A DNA stretch of 64,000 nucleotides. It comes from Ornithinimicrobium murale. GTDB lineage: Bacteria > Actinomycetota > Actinomycetes > Actinomycetales > Dermatophilaceae. Position numbers and translations under genes: made by a program. Below are positions 1-7,867 of the stretch, in pieces; within the stretch, counting starts at the first letter, position 1; each line of letters starts with the position of its first letter. The stretch covers positions 59,886 to 123,885 of the forward strand of contig NZ_QLVD01000032.1 of assembly GCF_003352835.1 (NCBI RefSeq). Reading direction: 5' to 3'. The notes under the pieces were generated by a model. That model did not search any database, had not been told where the DNA came from, and saw only the letters and a list, made by a program, of their open reading frames with translations.

Positions 1-22
1 ACAAGTTCGCTGCATCTCGACA
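1..22 (-). repeat. IS-end-like terminal repeat
   Basis: Read on the minus strand these 22 bases begin TGTCGAGATGCAGCGAAC, which matches 7508-7528 in the opposite orientation almost perfectly. Variants occur at about 6471 and 7353-7405. IS481-type elements have ends starting with TGT, so this may be a relic of an insertion-sequence end. No transposase is visible, so the assignment is inference. Confidence 0.4.
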
Positions 23-389
23 CCACCGTGCAACGTTCAGCGCATCTCGACATCCGCCCATGACCTCGCGGGGTTCGCCCGGCCGGGCGTGATCGTGGAA
101 ATCGACGCCCTCGCCGTCGTCGTCTGAACCAAGCCAGCGCGTGAGGTCCCGCGTGCCGTCAGGACCACCCAGACGTCTCCGTCCGCTCACGGATGAGTCG
201 GTCCACCCCCACCGAGGAGTGTGCGCAGCCCGAACGTGTAGGCGCGGCCCGGATCTGAGGGTGCGCCATACTGTTGGCCAGCCGCCAGGCCGATGCGCGA
301 GGCCAGGGGACATCCTCGTCATCCAGTGAGCAGGGTCCTCCACCGCCGACCTGTGGCACCACCTCCGGCACGCGTGGACGGCGAGCCAG

Positions 390-709
390 TCACCCGTCGA
401 GCCGGTGCCTCCAGTGCCCGGGACGCTGCCTGTCGTGATGGTAGGCGAGGAGAACGAGGTCGTCGCCGTCGACGAGGTAGACGATGCTGTAGGGGAAGCC
501 CCTGACCCGCGTCGTCCGCGGGACCGGGGTGCGCCCTTCGAGGCCAGGGTAGGGTCGCCCAGAGTCCGGCCACGCGAGGACGTGAGCGAGACTGGCCTCG
601 ACCGCGTCCAGCAGTTCGACGGCCAGCAGTCGACGCTTGTCCGCGTACCGTCAACAGCCGCGTCGATTTCAGCTGCCGCGTCAACGTGCTCGCGGACGCG
701 CAGCCTCAC
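390..709 (-). pseudogene. RelE/ParE-type toxin, frameshifted
   Basis: A GTG start at 709 overlaps the antitoxin stop by four bases. The first about 20 residues (VRLRVREHVDAAAEIDAAV) are in one frame. From about base 650 the family-like sequence continues in another frame: LLAVELLDAVEASLAHVLAWPDSGRPYPGL, then RTTRVRGFPYSIVYLV and YHHDRQRPGHWRHRLDG before the stop at 390. RelE/ParE toxins are about 95-105 residues, and the two pieces together reach that length. The toxin is therefore probably inactivated by a single frameshift while the antitoxin remains intact. A sequencing error is the alternative. Confidence 0.65.
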
Positions 710-957
710 CGCTCACGCGCAGCCAGCCGCGCTCTGAGCTCGGCGAAGTGCTCGCCCGCGTCAACTAAATGTGCGTCGCCGCTAGTGTGCTCGGTCGCCC
801 GTCGATCAACCTCGGCGAGCCAGGCAGTATCAGTGTTCGCCCGGTCCATATCGGCTGCGTCATGCAGACTCAGCAGGCCGCGCTCGATGACGGCTGCGCG
901 CTCGTCGGGAGACAGCGCGAGCAGCGCTCGCTCGACCTCTGCGACCTCGGGTGCCAT
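706..957 (-). CDS. Addiction-module antitoxin (RelB/TIGR02574-like)
   Basis: An 83-residue acidic protein containing LLALSPDERAAVIERGLLSL near the N-terminus and WLAEVDRRATEH in the middle. This is the layout of the 'putative addiction module component' family, which neutralises RelE/ParE toxins. It lies directly upstream of, and overlaps by four bases, the frameshifted toxin at 390-709, as expected for a co-translated pair. The start is fixed by a TAGACT box six bases upstream (964-969), which predicts a leaderless mRNA. With its toxin broken, the gene may be an orphan antitoxin able to neutralise related toxins elsewhere. Family membership is fairly secure from the motif and pairing; the role is inferred. 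Confidence 0.7.
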   Translation of the reverse strand: MAPEVAEVERALLALSPDERAAVIERGLLSLHDAADMDRANTDTAWLAEVDRRATEHTSGDAHLVDAGEHFAELRARLAARER

Positions 958-963
958 GTGGGC

Positions 964-969
964 AGTCTA
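964..969 (-). promoter_or_regulatory. -10 box (leaderless) for antitoxin
   Basis: TAGACT on the minus strand, followed by exactly six bases (GCCCAC) and then ATG at 957. The same TANNNT-N6-start layout recurs in front of at least seven other genes in this window. Confidence 0.55.
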
Positions 970-1537
970 CCCGGACCGGCGCTGGGCAGGGATCCGGCGA
1001 ACCCGAGGTCGCCGCCGACTGCGTCGTGGACCTTGTCCGACCCCACTGTCTGTCCTCGGGGTGCTCGTTCCGGTCGAGGATCACCTGCGACGGGCGGCCG
1101 AGCGCGCACGTGCGGGGGCGATGGTCTCCCGATCGCTGACGGGTCCCACTCTGCCCGTGCGGCAGCCCAGCGAACCCTCGGTCGAGGGTCTGGCTTGGGC
1201 CACGTCGACCACGGCCTGGTCGTTGGCGTCGACCTGCTGGAAGGCGAGGGCCGCGAGCTCGTGCTCCAGCAGGGTTGGCTGTTGTCGTCCTCACTGGGCC
1301 ATGGTTGGCACCCTCAGAACCGCACGTCCTCAACGCCCTCATCCGGTGGCAGCGCCGTCGTGGAGTCCAACGCGGAGCTTCGATCCACATCACGCGAGCG
1401 CGATGGACCCTTGCGCACAGCCCGGCCGAGAGACTGATCCACGGGGGAGTGTTCCGGGTAGAAGACGGGCAGCCGGCGGGTCCCGGTGGACGCCGTCCTC
1501 CTCGATCCGAGCGTGTGCGTGGGTCGAGCGGTCGGCC
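970..1537. other. No recognisable gene
   Basis: Open frames exist on both strands but none gives a recognisable family or plausible composition. They are rich in Arg, Ser and Pro, typical of shadow frames in GC-rich DNA. The stretch looks like decayed accessory DNA between the toxin-antitoxin remnant and the first att repeat. Confidence 0.5.
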
Positions 1538-1748
1538 CAAAAACGTCCAACTATCCTGTCGATTCAACGGTCTGGGGGTCTGGGGGCGACTGGCCCCGAC
1601 TGGAGCCGTCGGCGGGTGGAAAGAGGATTTGACCTGCTAGGCTGTGGTGAAAGTTGACGTCGCCTGTGGGCGTGCCGGGGCGGCGTCTGGCTCCTGTGCT
1701 GAGATTACGGATCAGAAGGTTGCAGGTTCGAATCCTGCCGGGCGCGCT
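1538..1748 (+). repeat. att-type direct repeat, copy 1, with tRNA-Arg 3' fragment
   Basis: About 210 bp closely similar to 12606-12817. The last 43 bases (1706-1748) are identical in both copies and equal the anticodon-loop-to-acceptor part of a tRNA-Arg(ACG) gene: loop TACGGA, stem TCAGA, T-arm GCAGGTTCGAATCCTGC and acceptor CGGGCGC. The 5' half of the tRNA (GCGCCCG acceptor, D-arm) is absent, so this is not a working tRNA. The integrase gene begins 140 bp further on, the usual arrangement for an attachment site at the integrase end of a genomic island. The bases before 1706 match the bases before 12775, as if both were right ends of related elements. Confidence 0.8.
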
Positions 1749-1889
1749 CTGTGTCGACACCGACGCTATGCGCCCTGGCCAGCGCCGACGGGTCTGGACC
1801 TCACGTCCTGTGGGTCTCCTCCCTGCGAGATGGTCGTCCCTCATCCCTTGATAGATCCCTTGATTGCGCGAGCGGTGGGATGATGGGGG

Positions 1890-3137
1890 ATGGTTCAGCG
1901 CCAGAGCCGGACATCCTCGGACCCGCCTCGGCGTCGCCGGGGCAGCGGCAGCCAGCGGGAGCGCCGCCCGGGAATCTGGGAGGTCCGTGTCCCGGCCCCG
2001 CCGGACCCCGTCAGCGGCCGGACGCGGCAGGTGTCGGTCACCGTGCACGGCACCCGGGCCGATGCCGACGCCGCTCGGGTCCAGTTGCTCACCACGGCGC
2101 CGGCGGCGACGGGCAAGGGGCTGACGGTTGCCGGCCTGCTCGAGGCGTGGCTGGCGGCCGAGCACCCGTGGAAGCCATCCACCCGGGCCAGTCACCGGTC
2201 GGTGGCATGCGCCCTGGCCGCGGACCCGATCGGCCTGGAGGACGCTGCCGGGTTGAGGCCAGCGCTGGTGCGGGCGGCGATGTCCCGGTGGCAGGCGAAC
2301 GGGGGCACCGTGTCCGTGACCGGGGGCCGGTTCCGGGTGCTGCGCTCGGCCCTGTCCTGGGCCTGGGATGAACGGATCCTCCCCGAGCAGCCGTTGCGGG
2401 GCATGCGCGGCCCGGCCCGGGTGCCGCCGCGGCGCCCGCTGCCCGACGCCGCGGTTCGGGCCCTGATCCGCACCGCCGAGGGCGCCGTCCTGGAGACCCA
2501 CGCCAACCACCGGCCCGACCGGGTGGCCTCGGCGGGCCGGCTGCACCGGGCCGAGCAGGACCTGCTCCTGGTGCGTCTGGCCGCGGACACCGGCGCCCGC
2601 CGCGGCGAGCTCGCTGCCCTGCGGATCGGCGACGTGACCGGGCGGGTCCTGGCCATCGAACGGGCCGTGTCCGCCGGGCAGCTCACCTTGCCGAAGTCCG
2701 GACACGGCCGCGTCCTGACCCCCGGGTCCTCCACCGCGCACCTGTGGCACCACCTGCAGCACGCCTGGGCGGCCCGGGCCGGTGAACCCCTCGGGCCGTG
2801 GCTGTTCAGCCCCGACCCGGGCCACCACCACAGGGTGGGTGCCGAGGTGCTGGGGAACCGCTTCGCCCGGCTCCGCGAGGGCGCCGGTGTCCCGGACGCC
2901 ACGCTGCATCGGCTCCGGCACTCGGTCGCGACCTTCCTGGTCGCCCGCGGTCAGATCCTCGCCGCCCAGGCGCGCCTGGGCCACGCCGATGCCGCCACCA
3001 CCCTGCGCGAGTACTCCCACGCCCTCCCGCTGACCGACGGCGACGTCGCGAACGCCATCGACACCCACCTCCACCAGCCCGAAGCCGGCGACCACACCGC
3101 ACCCAGCAGAACAGGCGGGCGCCAACAACCCACCTGA
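1890..3137 (+). CDS. int: Tyrosine recombinase / phage-type integrase
   Basis: A 415-residue site-specific recombinase. An N-terminal SAM-like core-binding region (about 80-165) is followed by a catalytic domain (about 180-400). Visible catalytic residues are R237 in TGARRGELAAL, the HRLRH box with H340 and R343, H365 in LGHADAATT and the nucleophile Y375 in LREYSHA, so the active site is complete. The first 55 residues are Arg/Ser/Gly-rich. The ATG at 1890 follows a GGGGGAT stretch. The gene reads away from an att repeat containing a tRNA-Arg 3' end, so it most likely mobilises the 1706-12817 element by recombination in that tRNA. No excisionase, replication or conjugation gene is seen in the element. 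Confidence 0.92.
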   Translation: MVQRQSRTSSDPPRRRRGSGSQRERRPGIWEVRVPAPPDPVSGRTRQVSVTVHGTRADADAARVQLLTTAPAATGKGLTVAGLLEAWLAAEHPWKPSTRASHRSVACALAADPIGLEDAAGLRPALVRAAMSRWQANGGTVSVTGGRFRVLRSALSWAWDERILPEQPLRGMRGPARVPPRRPLPDAAVRALIRTAEGAVLETHANHRPDRVASAGRLHRAEQDLLLVRLAADTGARRGELAALRIGDVTGRVLAIERAVSAGQLTLPKSGHGRVLTPGSSTAHLWHHLQHAWAARAGEPLGPWLFSPDPGHHHRVGAEVLGNRFARLREGAGVPDATLHRLRHSVATFLVARGQILAAQARLGHADAATTLREYSHALPLTDGDVANAIDTHLHQPEAGDHTAPSRTGGRQQPT

Positions 3138-3429
3138 AAAGTGCCGCCGTCCGGGATGCCCAGCCGAGGGGAGACAAGCACTGTTCTCAGTGATGGTCAC
3201 TGGCCCCGCCGTATTCCTTGAGCAGAACCGAGGACCCACGGGCGAGCCGCGGCAGAACCACCGCAGGGCCCGGAGCTCCCCCGGCGCGGATGGCGTTTCC
3301 GGGGGACCCGCGGCCCGCTGCCGCTGCCCACCTACGACCACGCCATCGCCCTCACCGCCGTAGACCCGCTGTCGTACAGCGGCGACCCAACGGCCGGATC
3401 TGTCGAATTGAGTCCGTTCTGCAACCGGT
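3138..3429. other. No recognisable gene
   Basis: Gap between the integrase stop and the end of the broken hydrolase. Short frames on the plus strand give a Pro/Arg-rich translation without a recognisable motif. Nothing else is seen. Confidence 0.5.
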
Positions 3430-4143
3430 TCAGCGCAGCAACTCGCATGCAGTGCTGCAGGTCGCACGCCAAAGCTCGGGATCAGTGGCCCAGAAGTCGT
3501 GAGGCACGTCGGCCACCACATCGAACGCCCCTCCAGGGACCAGCAGGGCGAGTTGTTGCAGTGGCCAGTTCGGCCGGATGTCGCCACCGGCCGCGATGAA
3601 ACGCATAGGGACCGTGCTGTCGGCAAGGGTTCGCCACAGCATGGGTTCATGGATCCAGTCCTTGAAGGATCCCCAGAGTGCGGCGTGCACCTCGGGGACC
3701 TAGTCGATGTCGATCTTCGGCCCGTTCTTCTTCCCTGCCTCGTAGGCTGCGGACCATTCGCGATCGCGGTGCAGCCCGTGACCGGCTACGCCGACCACGC
3801 CCCTAACCCGGTCAGGATGATCAAGGGCGTAGCGCACGGCGAGATCTGAACCCAAGGAATGCCCCAGCACGATCCATGCCTCGATGTCGAGGGCCCGGCG
3901 CACAGCCTCCAGGTCCGCGATCGCACGCGTCATGCCGTGGGGACCGCCGACTGAGCGCGACACTCCCCTCGGGTCTGGAAACCAGCATCGGAAGCCAACC
4001 GGTGCCAGCGCCTCGTCCGCGAGGTAGTGCACGCAACCAGGGCCACCCGACAGGACGACCACATCAGGTCCAGCGCCGCACGTCTCCACGTGGAGTTGTG
4101 CCCCGTCATCGGTGGCGACGCTCCGAGAGTCCACGACCGGCAT
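3430..4143 (-). pseudogene. Alpha/beta hydrolase (proline-iminopeptidase-like), in-frame stop
   Basis: The reading frame from ATG 4143 encodes an alpha/beta hydrolase: oxyanion-loop motif VVLSGGPGC, the nucleophile elbow VLGHSLGSD (GxSxG), and YALDHPDRVRGVVGVAG. After GPKIDID a TAG codon (3700-3702) interrupts it. The same frame continues without a shift as VPEVHAALWGSFKDWIHEP, then MRFIAAGGDIRPNWP and VPHDFW, ending at 3430. The conserved acid and His regions lie in the second piece, so the truncated product should be inactive. A single base change (for example from CAG, GAG or TGG) would explain the stop. Stop-codon readthrough is possible but less likely. The start is uncertain, as no ribosome site or -10 box is evident. 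Confidence 0.75.
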
Positions 4144-4227
4144 TCTGGCATGGGCGACGAGCGCCTCTGCCGCGCTCCCGGCGAACGCCCGACCGTGCCG
4201 CCTCGGGCGAACGCCAGCGCCCGGTCT

Positions 4228-4233
4228 TACGCT
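4228..4233 (+). promoter_or_regulatory. -10 box (leaderless) for GNAT gene
   Basis: TACGCT followed by six bases (GCCTGC) and ATG at 4240. Predicts a transcript starting at or next to the initiation codon. Confidence 0.55.
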
Positions 4234-4239
4234 GCCTGC

Positions 4240-4947
4240 ATGCCTGACGTCCGTGCCCTTCAATGTGCCGAGGGCGAGAGTGCGCTGCAACGTGTGCTCC
4301 ACCGAGGGCTTGGTAGGGCCTGGGCGGATGACGGGGATTACGGCTGGTCCCCACAGGGGGCTCCGCATCGCTTCCTCCTCGGCGCTGTGACGTTGACGCA
4401 TGAGGCTCCGCGCCGTGCGCTGTCCGAGGTGCAGGGCACGGTGTGCGATTCTTTCCGCGACTTTGATGCGTATGACATGCCGGGCCGTCGGGGCGATGAG
4501 TCAAACCCGTGGATGCACCGAGCCCCGGCAGCGTTGAATGCTCAGCCACTCCCGGTCGGGGTCGCGATCCGGCCAGTCACCGCCGATTCTCACGTTGCTG
4601 CCTGGGAACGAGTGGTGTTCGAATCAAACGGTGGCCCGCCCAGCCGCCCGGGAGAACTTCATCCTGCAGGTTCTCAGCGTCAGCCGGGCCTATCGCTGCT
4701 CCTCGCAGACTTCCGTGGGCGCTCGGTCGGCGCTGCTCTGGGTCTGGTGACCGGCTCCTGTGTCGTTGTCAGCGCCGTCGCGGTCCTACCCGAGTTCCGT
4801 GGAGCCGGACTGGGCATTGCGTTGACCCAGCGAGTTCTTGCCCTTGCCCCGGGCCTGCCAGCGACGCTGAGCAGCAGCGAGATCGGCCACGGGGTCTACC
4901 GCAGGCTCGGTTTCGTCGACGTAGGTCGACCGATTCACTGGGCGTGA
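4240..4947 (+). CDS. GNAT-family N-acetyltransferase
   Basis: A 235-residue protein. The C-terminal 130 residues form a GNAT fold: SVGAALGLVTGSCVVVSAVAVLPEFRGAGLGIALTQRVL carries the V-x-P-x-x-RGxGxG acetyl-CoA loop, and YRRLGFVDVGRPIHW is the usual terminal strand. The N-terminal 100 residues (EGESALQRVLHRGLGRAWADDG) are not recognised and may form the substrate pocket or a second, degenerate GNAT half. The start is set by a TACGCT box six bases upstream; longer upstream open frame is ignored. It is a single gene on the integrated element, divergent from the broken hydrolase. The substrate cannot be read from the sequence. Confidence 0.75.
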   Translation: MPDVRALQCAEGESALQRVLHRGLGRAWADDGDYGWSPQGAPHRFLLGAVTLTHEAPRRALSEVQGTVCDSFRDFDAYDMPGRRGDESNPWMHRAPAALNAQPLPVGVAIRPVTADSHVAAWERVVFESNGGPPSRPGELHPAGSQRQPGLSLLLADFRGRSVGAALGLVTGSCVVVSAVAVLPEFRGAGLGIALTQRVLALAPGLPATLSSSEIGHGVYRRLGFVDVGRPIHWA

Positions 4948-5084
4948 CCGACATAGACCACAGCGAGTTCCACGCGCCGCACACCGGGTGACGGCCAGCC
5001 TTGGGCGTCGGACTCGACAACCCGAGACCGCAGAACTCACGGCGACACCTGAAGCATCCCGTACTGCCGCCGACAGTGAACCGC

Positions 5085-5149
5085 CTACTTTGCACGACCA
5101 ACCGCGGCGGACACGATCGAGGCTTGCATCGTGGGTCCGTGCAAAGTAG
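5085..5149. repeat. Inverted repeat / hairpin element
   Basis: CTACTTTGCACG at 5085-5096 and its exact complement CGTGCAAAGTAG at 5138-5149 enclose 41 bases, so the 65-bp segment can fold into a stem-loop. It resembles other GTGCAA/TTGCA-bearing palindromes of the island (near 6490 and 7345), suggesting a small non-coding repeat family. Confidence 0.5.
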
Positions 5150-5210
5150 CCAGACTGGAAGGACCGAGTGTCGGTGGCGCGGGATCTCAGTGCGGACGGG
5201 TCCTCCCGCA

Positions 5211-5216
5211 TACGGT
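5211..5216 (+). promoter_or_regulatory. -10 box (leaderless) for DinB-like gene
   Basis: TACGGT followed by TGAGGG and GTG at 5223, the same six-base spacing as at 4228 and 10831. Confidence 0.55.
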
Positions 5217-5222
5217 TGAGGG

Positions 5223-5753
5223 GTGACGACGATCGTTGATCCCGCTGACCGCGCCCAGACACCAATGGTGGCCGATGAGAAGTTGATGCTATTGGGGATG
5301 CTGGCCTTCCAGCGGGACACGCTTCGTTGGAAGTGCTCAGGATTGACCCCTTCGCAGCTTGCGTACCAGCACGCGCCCAGCGAGCTGTCGCTCGGCGGAC
5401 TGCTCAAGCACTTGGCCGTGGTAGAGGCCGCCTGGGTGAATCTGACGTTCGCCGGCGGGATCGAGTCACCCAGCTGGAAGAGCCAGCACGAGGGAGAGAG
5501 CGAGGGGTGGACTTTCAGGACTGCCGGAGCAGACTCACCAGAGCGGTTGTTCACCTGGCTCGACGAGTCCCAACGTGTCACCGAGTTGGTGGTGTCGAAG
5601 GCCTCGACTCTGGATGCCCTGTCCCAGGACACGCCCTACGACGAACCATGCTCCCTGCGGTGGATCCTGCTTCACCTGGTCCAGGAGTACGGGCGGCACC
5701 TAGGACACGCCGATCTGATCCGCGAAGCGATCGACGGGACCGTCGGCATCTAG
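5223..5753 (+). CDS. DinB-superfamily protein (DUF664-like)
   Basis: A 176-residue four-helix-bundle protein. The key pattern is a His in the second helix (LGGLLKHLAVVEAAW), a second His in LRWILLHLVQEYGRHLGHADLIREAIDG and a further His a few residues on, which together form the divalent-metal triad of the DinB/YfiT-like fold. The terminal GRHLGHADLIREAIDG is characteristic of DUF664 members. Relatives include bacillithiol- and mycothiol-dependent S-transferases, so a thiol-transfer or detoxification role is possible but unproven. GTG 5223 is chosen because a TACGGT box lies six bases before it. Neighbours are unrelated acetyltransferases. Confidence 0.8.
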   Translation: MTTIVDPADRAQTPMVADEKLMLLGMLAFQRDTLRWKCSGLTPSQLAYQHAPSELSLGGLLKHLAVVEAAWVNLTFAGGIESPSWKSQHEGESEGWTFRTAGADSPERLFTWLDESQRVTELVVSKASTLDALSQDTPYDEPCSLRWILLHLVQEYGRHLGHADLIREAIDGTVGI

Positions 5754-5811
5754 AGAAGAGCCGAGCGGTCGAGATGCAGGAAGGATTGCCCGGCAAGGGG
5801 CGCAATAGGGA

Positions 5812-6354
5812 TCAAGCGATCGGGAGCCGGCTGTACATGAACATGTCCCTGCGCTCGGTTCCTACGCGCTGCCACGAGCGAAGGAGCCCTTCGCGCTCGA
5901 AGCCGCACGCCCCGGCCGCACGCCAGGAACCCTCGTTCCACGGCTCGACGTAGAGCTCCAAACGCTCTACCTCGCCCAGCGACAGCGCCCAGTCCGAGAG
6001 CAAGTGCAGCGCAGCACGCACAAGACCGCGCCGACGAAACTGGGGTGACACCCAATAGCCGGTGCTGGCCCGACCGTCGTCGATGTTGGCCAACCAAAGG
6101 CCGATCTGGCCGACTGGCTGACCATGGTCGTTCTCGGCGATGGCGAACGAGTAGCCCGATCCGCTGCGGATCCGATCGTGCTGCCGAGCGATGTAGGCGG
6201 CGGCGTCCTCAGTCGTCCCAGAGGCGGGCACGGTGGTGATGAGCGGAATCAAGGGATCGTCCGCAACGGACTGCACGAGGGCTACGTCAGTGTCGAGGAA
6301 GGGGCGCAAGGTGACTCGGTCACCGGTCAGCGTGGGCATCACGTCGGGCAGCAT
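5812..6354 (-). CDS. RimJ/RimL-type GNAT acetyltransferase
   Basis: About 180 residues. The order is typical of the RimJ/L subgroup: TLTGDRVTLRPFLDTDV at the N-terminus, FAIAENDHGQPVGQIGLW, GYWVSPQFRRRGLVRAAL (acetyl-CoA loop), LELYVEPWNEGSWRAAGACGFEREGLLRSW and a final DMFMYSRL. Such enzymes acetylate protein N-termini or small amines; the substrate is unknown here. ATG 6354 is preferred over TTG 6390 because a TCGAAT box sits six bases before it; ATG 6339 is also possible. It converges with the DinB-like gene, with 58 bases between stops. Confidence 0.8.
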   Translation of the reverse strand: MLPDVMPTLTGDRVTLRPFLDTDVALVQSVADDPLIPLITTVPASGTTEDAAAYIARQHDRIRSGSGYSFAIAENDHGQPVGQIGLWLANIDDGRASTGYWVSPQFRRRGLVRAALHLLSDWALSLGEVERLELYVEPWNEGSWRAAGACGFEREGLLRSWQRVGTERRDMFMYSRLPIA

Positions 6355-6470
6355 CCGCTCATTCGAGCAGTCCAGAGAGCCCTCGAGCAACTACGTTCTC
6401 TTGGTCGGCGGCCTCGCCTGTCCCTCCCTCGTTGCCAGAGCATTGGCGTGACGGCGAGGTGAGCGCCCCT

Positions 6471-6530
6471 CCTGTCGAGATGCCGCGAACTTTGCATAAC
6501 TGCCATCCGTATGTCGCATAACTGCAACTT
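6471..6530 (+). repeat. IS-end-like repeat variant
   Basis: Begins TGTCGAGATGCCGCGAAC and continues through CATAAC and TATGTCGCATAAC. The same order of motifs occurs at 7508-7556 (TGTCGAGATGCAGCGAAC, then TATGTGGCATA). These look like diverged copies of one short element or IS terminus. Confidence 0.4.
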
Positions 6531-6615
6531 GCTCACACAGTAAGAAGACCTTTGCAGCGCTACTGCTAACGGACGCGGTGGTGCTGACGGTGATGGGTGG
6601 GCCAGACTGTCCCCC

Positions 6616-7068
6616 ATGCGTCCGAAGCATCTTCCCCGTCTCTTGATGCCTGCCGGGCTCGTGATGATGGCGGCCGCGAGTTTGTGGGCGCCCCCTCAAC
6701 CGGAACTGTTCGTGACCGGCGCCTGCCAGATCGCGCCGTGTGGCATGTTGGAGGATCCGGCACGTTGGCAGGCCGCGTGGTGGCTGTGGACGGCCGGTGT
6801 GATCGCTCTGGTTGCTGGGACAGTGCTCGTGGTTCGACCACTTCCCTCACTGCGTCCCCTGAGCGTCGCGTTGGTAGTCCTCTCTGTCCCCGTGTGGGTG
6901 GCCTTCACCGGCATCGTCGCCGTCCTGGTTGCACTTTTCACCTCGGTGCACGGAGCGGCCACCGTGGCTGCCGTTCTCCTTCTGGCGCCTGCTCTGGCCC
7001 TGTTCGCTGGCGCGGTCAAACGCCATCGGGCCAAGTCTGTTTGGCTGGCCGCACGCTCCGCGTCTTGA
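6616..7068 (+). CDS. Small polytopic membrane protein, unknown function
   Basis: A 150-residue protein with about four predicted membrane segments: LLMPAGLVMMAAASLW, WWLWTAGVIALVAGTVLVV, VALVVLSVPVWVAFTGIVAVLVALF and VAAVLLLAPALALFAGAV, ending in a basic tail (KRHRAKSVW). Two Cys residues sit in the first extracytoplasmic loop (GACQIAPCGM), which could form a disulfide. No family is recognised. No clear ribosome site precedes ATG 6616; a weak CAGACT lies seven bases upstream. Confidence 0.6.
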   Translation: MRPKHLPRLLMPAGLVMMAAASLWAPPQPELFVTGACQIAPCGMLEDPARWQAAWWLWTAGVIALVAGTVLVVRPLPSLRPLSVALVVLSVPVWVAFTGIVAVLVALFTSVHGAATVAAVLLLAPALALFAGAVKRHRAKSVWLAARSAS

Positions 7069-7352
7069 CGAGCCGGCGGCCCTGCTGAGCGGCCAGGGGC
7101 GCAACCGATGGACAGGAAGGCTGCGTGGCTGGGTCCGCCTTCACGGCATTCGAGCCGCTTCATCCGGCTCTTGCCGCTCGCCGGGTCGACGCCTCACTCC
7201 GGTGCCTGCAGGTGCGCAAGGGCCGGGATGAGCGTCGAAGACTCAGTCAGTGATGGGCGCGGGAGAGCAGTAGAGAAGGGCAACACGGGTCTTGCACGAC
7301 CCCACGAAAGTGGGATGATCATGCAAGGTAGCCGGCACGCGACCGTGCAACC

Positions 7353-7405
7353 TTGGCTGCATCTCGACACTCGCGAGTTGTCGAGATTTGTCGAGATGCA
7401 GCCAA
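7353..7405. repeat. Facing IS-end-like inverted repeat
   Basis: TTGGCTGCATCTCGACA (7353-7369) is the exact reverse complement of 7389-7405. In between are CTCGCGAG, itself a palindrome, and a partial third copy. Two element ends terminating in ACA and starting with TGT abut here. Confidence 0.5.
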
Positions 7406-7492
7406 TCTTGCGCAGCGGCACCTGCCATGTAACATCCCTTCACGTTATGTAAAAAACAACACTGTGTTATGTTTTCGAGCTGGTCGGTTGCC

Positions 7493-7528
7493 GTCGAGAT
7501 GTCGAGATGTCGAGATGCAGCGAACTTG
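7493..7528 (+). repeat. Tandem GTCGAGAT plus terminal repeat
   Basis: GTCGAGAT occurs three times head to tail (7493-7516). The last copy runs into TGTCGAGATGCAGCGAAC, the sequence found inverted at bases 1-22. Confidence 0.5.
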
Positions 7529-7793
7529 CCACAACGTCCACTTCTATGTGGCATAGGCGTTGGTCGATGCGACGTCGTCGCGCGTGGCGGTCCGATCGAA
7601 GCGAGGGGCAGATCCTCGCCGGTGCGCTGCGCAAGGCTCGCTGTTTCACCCTCATGCCGATGAGCGGACACTGTCATCGGGGATATGTAGGTGATCCGGT
7701 CACGCCGAGAGCCGGAAGTTGGCGGGAAGGCTTGCTCGAGTCTGATGGACGTGGTGTCGCCTTCCGCGTCCCGGCAGTTTCGAGTTCATGGAT

Positions 7794-7821
7794 GCAACCT
7801 TTTCGGGGCAGCCTGCGTAGG
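7794..7821 (+). promoter_or_regulatory. Candidate ECF-sigma promoter
   Basis: GCAACC (7794-7799), 16 bases, then CGTAGG (7816-7821), 47 bases before the sigma-factor start. An AAC-type -35 with a CGT-type -10 at this spacing is the general ECF pattern, so the sigma factor may activate its own gene. The match is by eye only. Confidence 0.35.
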
Positions 7822-7867
7822 AGGGGCGTAGGACGATGATGTTCACGATCCGACTAGGGAGGTCCGG

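Larger units (their letters stand above)
7069..7867. other. Long non-coding stretch with repeats
   Basis: About 800 bases with no convincing gene. It holds a perfect 17-bp inverted repeat (7353-7369 / 7389-7405), three tandem copies of GTCGAGAT (7493-7516), an AT-rich patch around 7445-7475 containing AACACTGTGTT, and a candidate ECF promoter near its end. The accumulation of IS-end-like sequences suggests a site of past insertions and deletions. Confidence 0.55.

Noticed and set aside
686..1657. Long plus-strand open frame opposite the antitoxin
   Set aside because: Shadow of the antitoxin frame running on into decayed DNA; Ser/Arg-rich with no recognisable domain.
1706..1748. Possible tRNA-Arg(ACG) gene at the first att repeat (and its twin at 12775-12817)
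   Set aside because: Only the anticodon loop to acceptor 3' part is present; acceptor 5' strand, D arm and the 5' anticodon stem are missing in both copies.
1551..3650. 700-codon minus-strand open frame through the att repeat and integrase
   Set aside because: Antisense to a clear integrase with complete catalytic residues; includes translated tRNA sequence.
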